DNA of 64,000 nucleotides from Limnobacter thiooxidans (GTDB lineage Bacteria > Pseudomonadota > Gammaproteobacteria > Burkholderiales > Burkholderiaceae_B). Positions 63,229 through 64,000 of this stretch are shown one piece after another (the stretch's first letter is position 1; each line of letters starts with the position of its first letter). The stretch lies in assembly GCF_036323495.1 (NCBI RefSeq), contig NZ_AP028947.1:124001-188000 (forward strand), given 5' to 3'. A program made the position numbers and the translations under genes. Under the pieces are notes generated by a model. That model was not told where the DNA came from, did not search any database, and saw only the letters and a program-made list of their open reading frames with translations.

Positions 63229-63959
63229 CAAAATACACCCAGGCGATAGCGATCACCCTCAAGTCGTCCCATCTGGCTCAATAGCCCTGTCAATGCCTCT
63301 TTGCTGCGTTCCTGTGCGCTGGCGTAGCCATTGAACGCAAACCGCTGTCCCTTCGTCCACTGCCCACTTCCTTCCAGCATCAGCGGGCCCTTGGTCGTGG
63401 TCAATGTCATCTCTGTCTTTGTACCCGGTGTGCCAGTCACTGTGATGACATATTCCCCCAAAGGGCGAATACTGGCCAAGGCGGACTGTGCGTCAAGCCA
63501 CTTAAGTGTCGCCTGCATGGCTGCGTCACTTTGCCACTGTGCCCAGCTTAACTGCAACAAGCCCTCGGGTCGAATGGTATTGAACGGCGCTCCCAGTGCT
63601 GTCAGCCAGGACGCGGGCAAGCGAAGTTCTCCGCCACCCACATTAATACCTGCCGCATTGAATCCCAGATGCAGCGGAAGTGCCAATTTTGGATGTTCAA
63701 CTTCAAGGGCAACCCAACTGCCCTGTTGTCCTAGTTTCAATTGCCAATTCAAGGCCTCGGGAATGGCGTAGATTTGGGTGCCATCAGCCAAACCCAACTG
63801 CATCTGCCCCGACCACACTGAACCATTGCTGCTCAACACCCTGACTTTTCCGCCACTGGCTGCTTCAATGCGACCGCTCAGGGCATACGCCGGGTAATTC
63901 CAGATCAGTACCACCACCGCGCACAGTGCAAAAGGCCACAACCAGCGCAGGTTTTTCAT
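63228..63959 (-). CDS. gspN: Type II secretion protein GspN
   Basis: 243 residues from ATG 63959. A single N-terminal membrane segment (LRWLWPFALCAVVVLIWNYPAYAL) is followed by a periplasmic domain: SSNGSVWSGQMQLGLADG, ALNWQLKLGQQGSWVALEVEHP, LSGRIEAASGG and a C-terminal FNGYASAQERSKEALTGLLSQMGRLEGDRYRLGVF. The G(S/T)VWxG and W(R/K)L signature blocks are typical of GspN. Its role is poorly defined and it is not in every T2SS. It is coupled to gspD by a TGATG overlap. The upstream 41 bases in the window probably hold the end of gspM. Confidence 0.85.
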   Translation of the reverse strand: MKNLRWLWPFALCAVVVLIWNYPAYALSGRIEAASGGKVRVLSSNGSVWSGQMQLGLADGTQIYAIPEALNWQLKLGQQGSWVALEVEHPKLALPLHLGFNAAGINVGGGELRLPASWLTALGAPFNTIRPEGLLQLSWAQWQSDAAMQATLKWLDAQSALASIRPLGEYVITVTGTPGTKTEMTLTTTKGPLMLEGSGQWTKGQRFAFNGYASAQERSKEALTGLLSQMGRLEGDRYRLGVF

Positions 63960-64000
63960 GGCGATGATTTGCCCATATTTCCCGAAGTGCCTGGCAGAAG
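63956..64000 (-). CDS. Probable 3' end of the next T2SS gene (gspM position), partial
   Basis: The minus strand above gspN has a frame ending TGA at 63956-63958, overlapping gspN's ATG by ATGA like several other joints in this operon. Only about 14 codons are visible (ending MGKSSP), too few to identify the protein. gspM is expected here from the usual T2SS order. Confidence 0.3.
   Translation of the reverse strand, partial: LLPGTSGNMGKSSP

Overview
The window looks like a chromosomal segment of a Gram-negative betaproteobacterium. The evidence is a moderate-to-high GC content, a type VI secretion (T6SS) sheath cluster, a type II secretion (T2SS) operon, AceK, a liu-type leucine catabolism operon, a one-cysteine DksA of the kind usual in Burkholderiales, and the rsmI/yraN/diaA/dolP neighbourhood. 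A Limnobacter-like Burkholderiales member is my best guess, but this is inference. No rRNA, tRNA, CRISPR array or IS transposase was seen.

Layout. 1-8.6 kb: end of a fatty-acid-hydroxylase-type gene, a FadR-type regulator with a palindromic operator, OxyR, a cyclase-homology protein, an EgtB/SenA-type enzyme, a ZIP metal transporter, two unassigned CARDB-like/membrane proteins and an extradiol-dioxygenase-type protein. 8.8-13.1 kb: a VTT-membrane/disulfide-reductase fusion and glutathione reductase, separated by hairpin element A. 13.2-25.8 kb: T6SS genes tssA-tssB-tssC-hcp-hcp-tssE-tssF-tssG-clpV, followed by an exported caspase-like protein and a lipoprotein; tssJ, tssK, tssL, tssM, vgrG and PAAR genes are absent. 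25.9-34.2 kb: decarboxylating dehydrogenase, Hsp15, TlpA-like lipoprotein, dolP-diaA-yraN divergent from rsmI, hairpin element B, dksA, a COG0523 GTPase and an MBL hydrolase. 34.4-39.5 kb: two large effector-like proteins of unknown function flanking isovaleryl-CoA dehydrogenase. 39.6-45.8 kb: aceK, a FadL-like porin, hairpin element C, a nitroreductase and a Baeyer-Villiger-type monooxygenase. 45.9-48.5 kb: an AT-richer pair (M15 peptidase plus lipoprotein), a repeat protein and an ExoD-like protein. 48.6-54.7 kb: an HCCA-isomerase-like protein followed by liuB-liuC-liuD-liuE. 54.7-64 kb (minus strand): sensor kinase, two NarL-type regulators and gspF-gspE-gspD-gspN, with a possible gspM end.

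How the parts fit. LiuA (36.6 kb) and LiuB-E (49-54.7 kb) together cover leucine degradation from isovaleryl-CoA to acetyl-CoA plus acetoacetate. AceK gates the glyoxylate shunt that such substrates need. OxyR, Gor, the disulfide-reductase fusion and possibly the EgtB/SenA-type enzyme form a redox-defence theme. The T2SS operon carries its own response regulator, translationally coupled to gspF.

The strongest candidate for something undescribed is a family of three intergenic elements (A 11015-11614, B 31048-31538, C 42913-43354). Each consists of two inverted, mutually homologous compound hairpins around a variable centre. The inner stems differ in sequence between copies but stay perfectly or nearly perfectly paired, the 10-base loops are A-rich in the 5' half and T-rich in the 3' half, and short 12-base motifs follow each copy. 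The second candidate is the pair of effector-like proteins at 34.4 and 37.9 kb, the first of which ends in a likely papain-fold (Josephin/OTU-like) cysteine protease domain.
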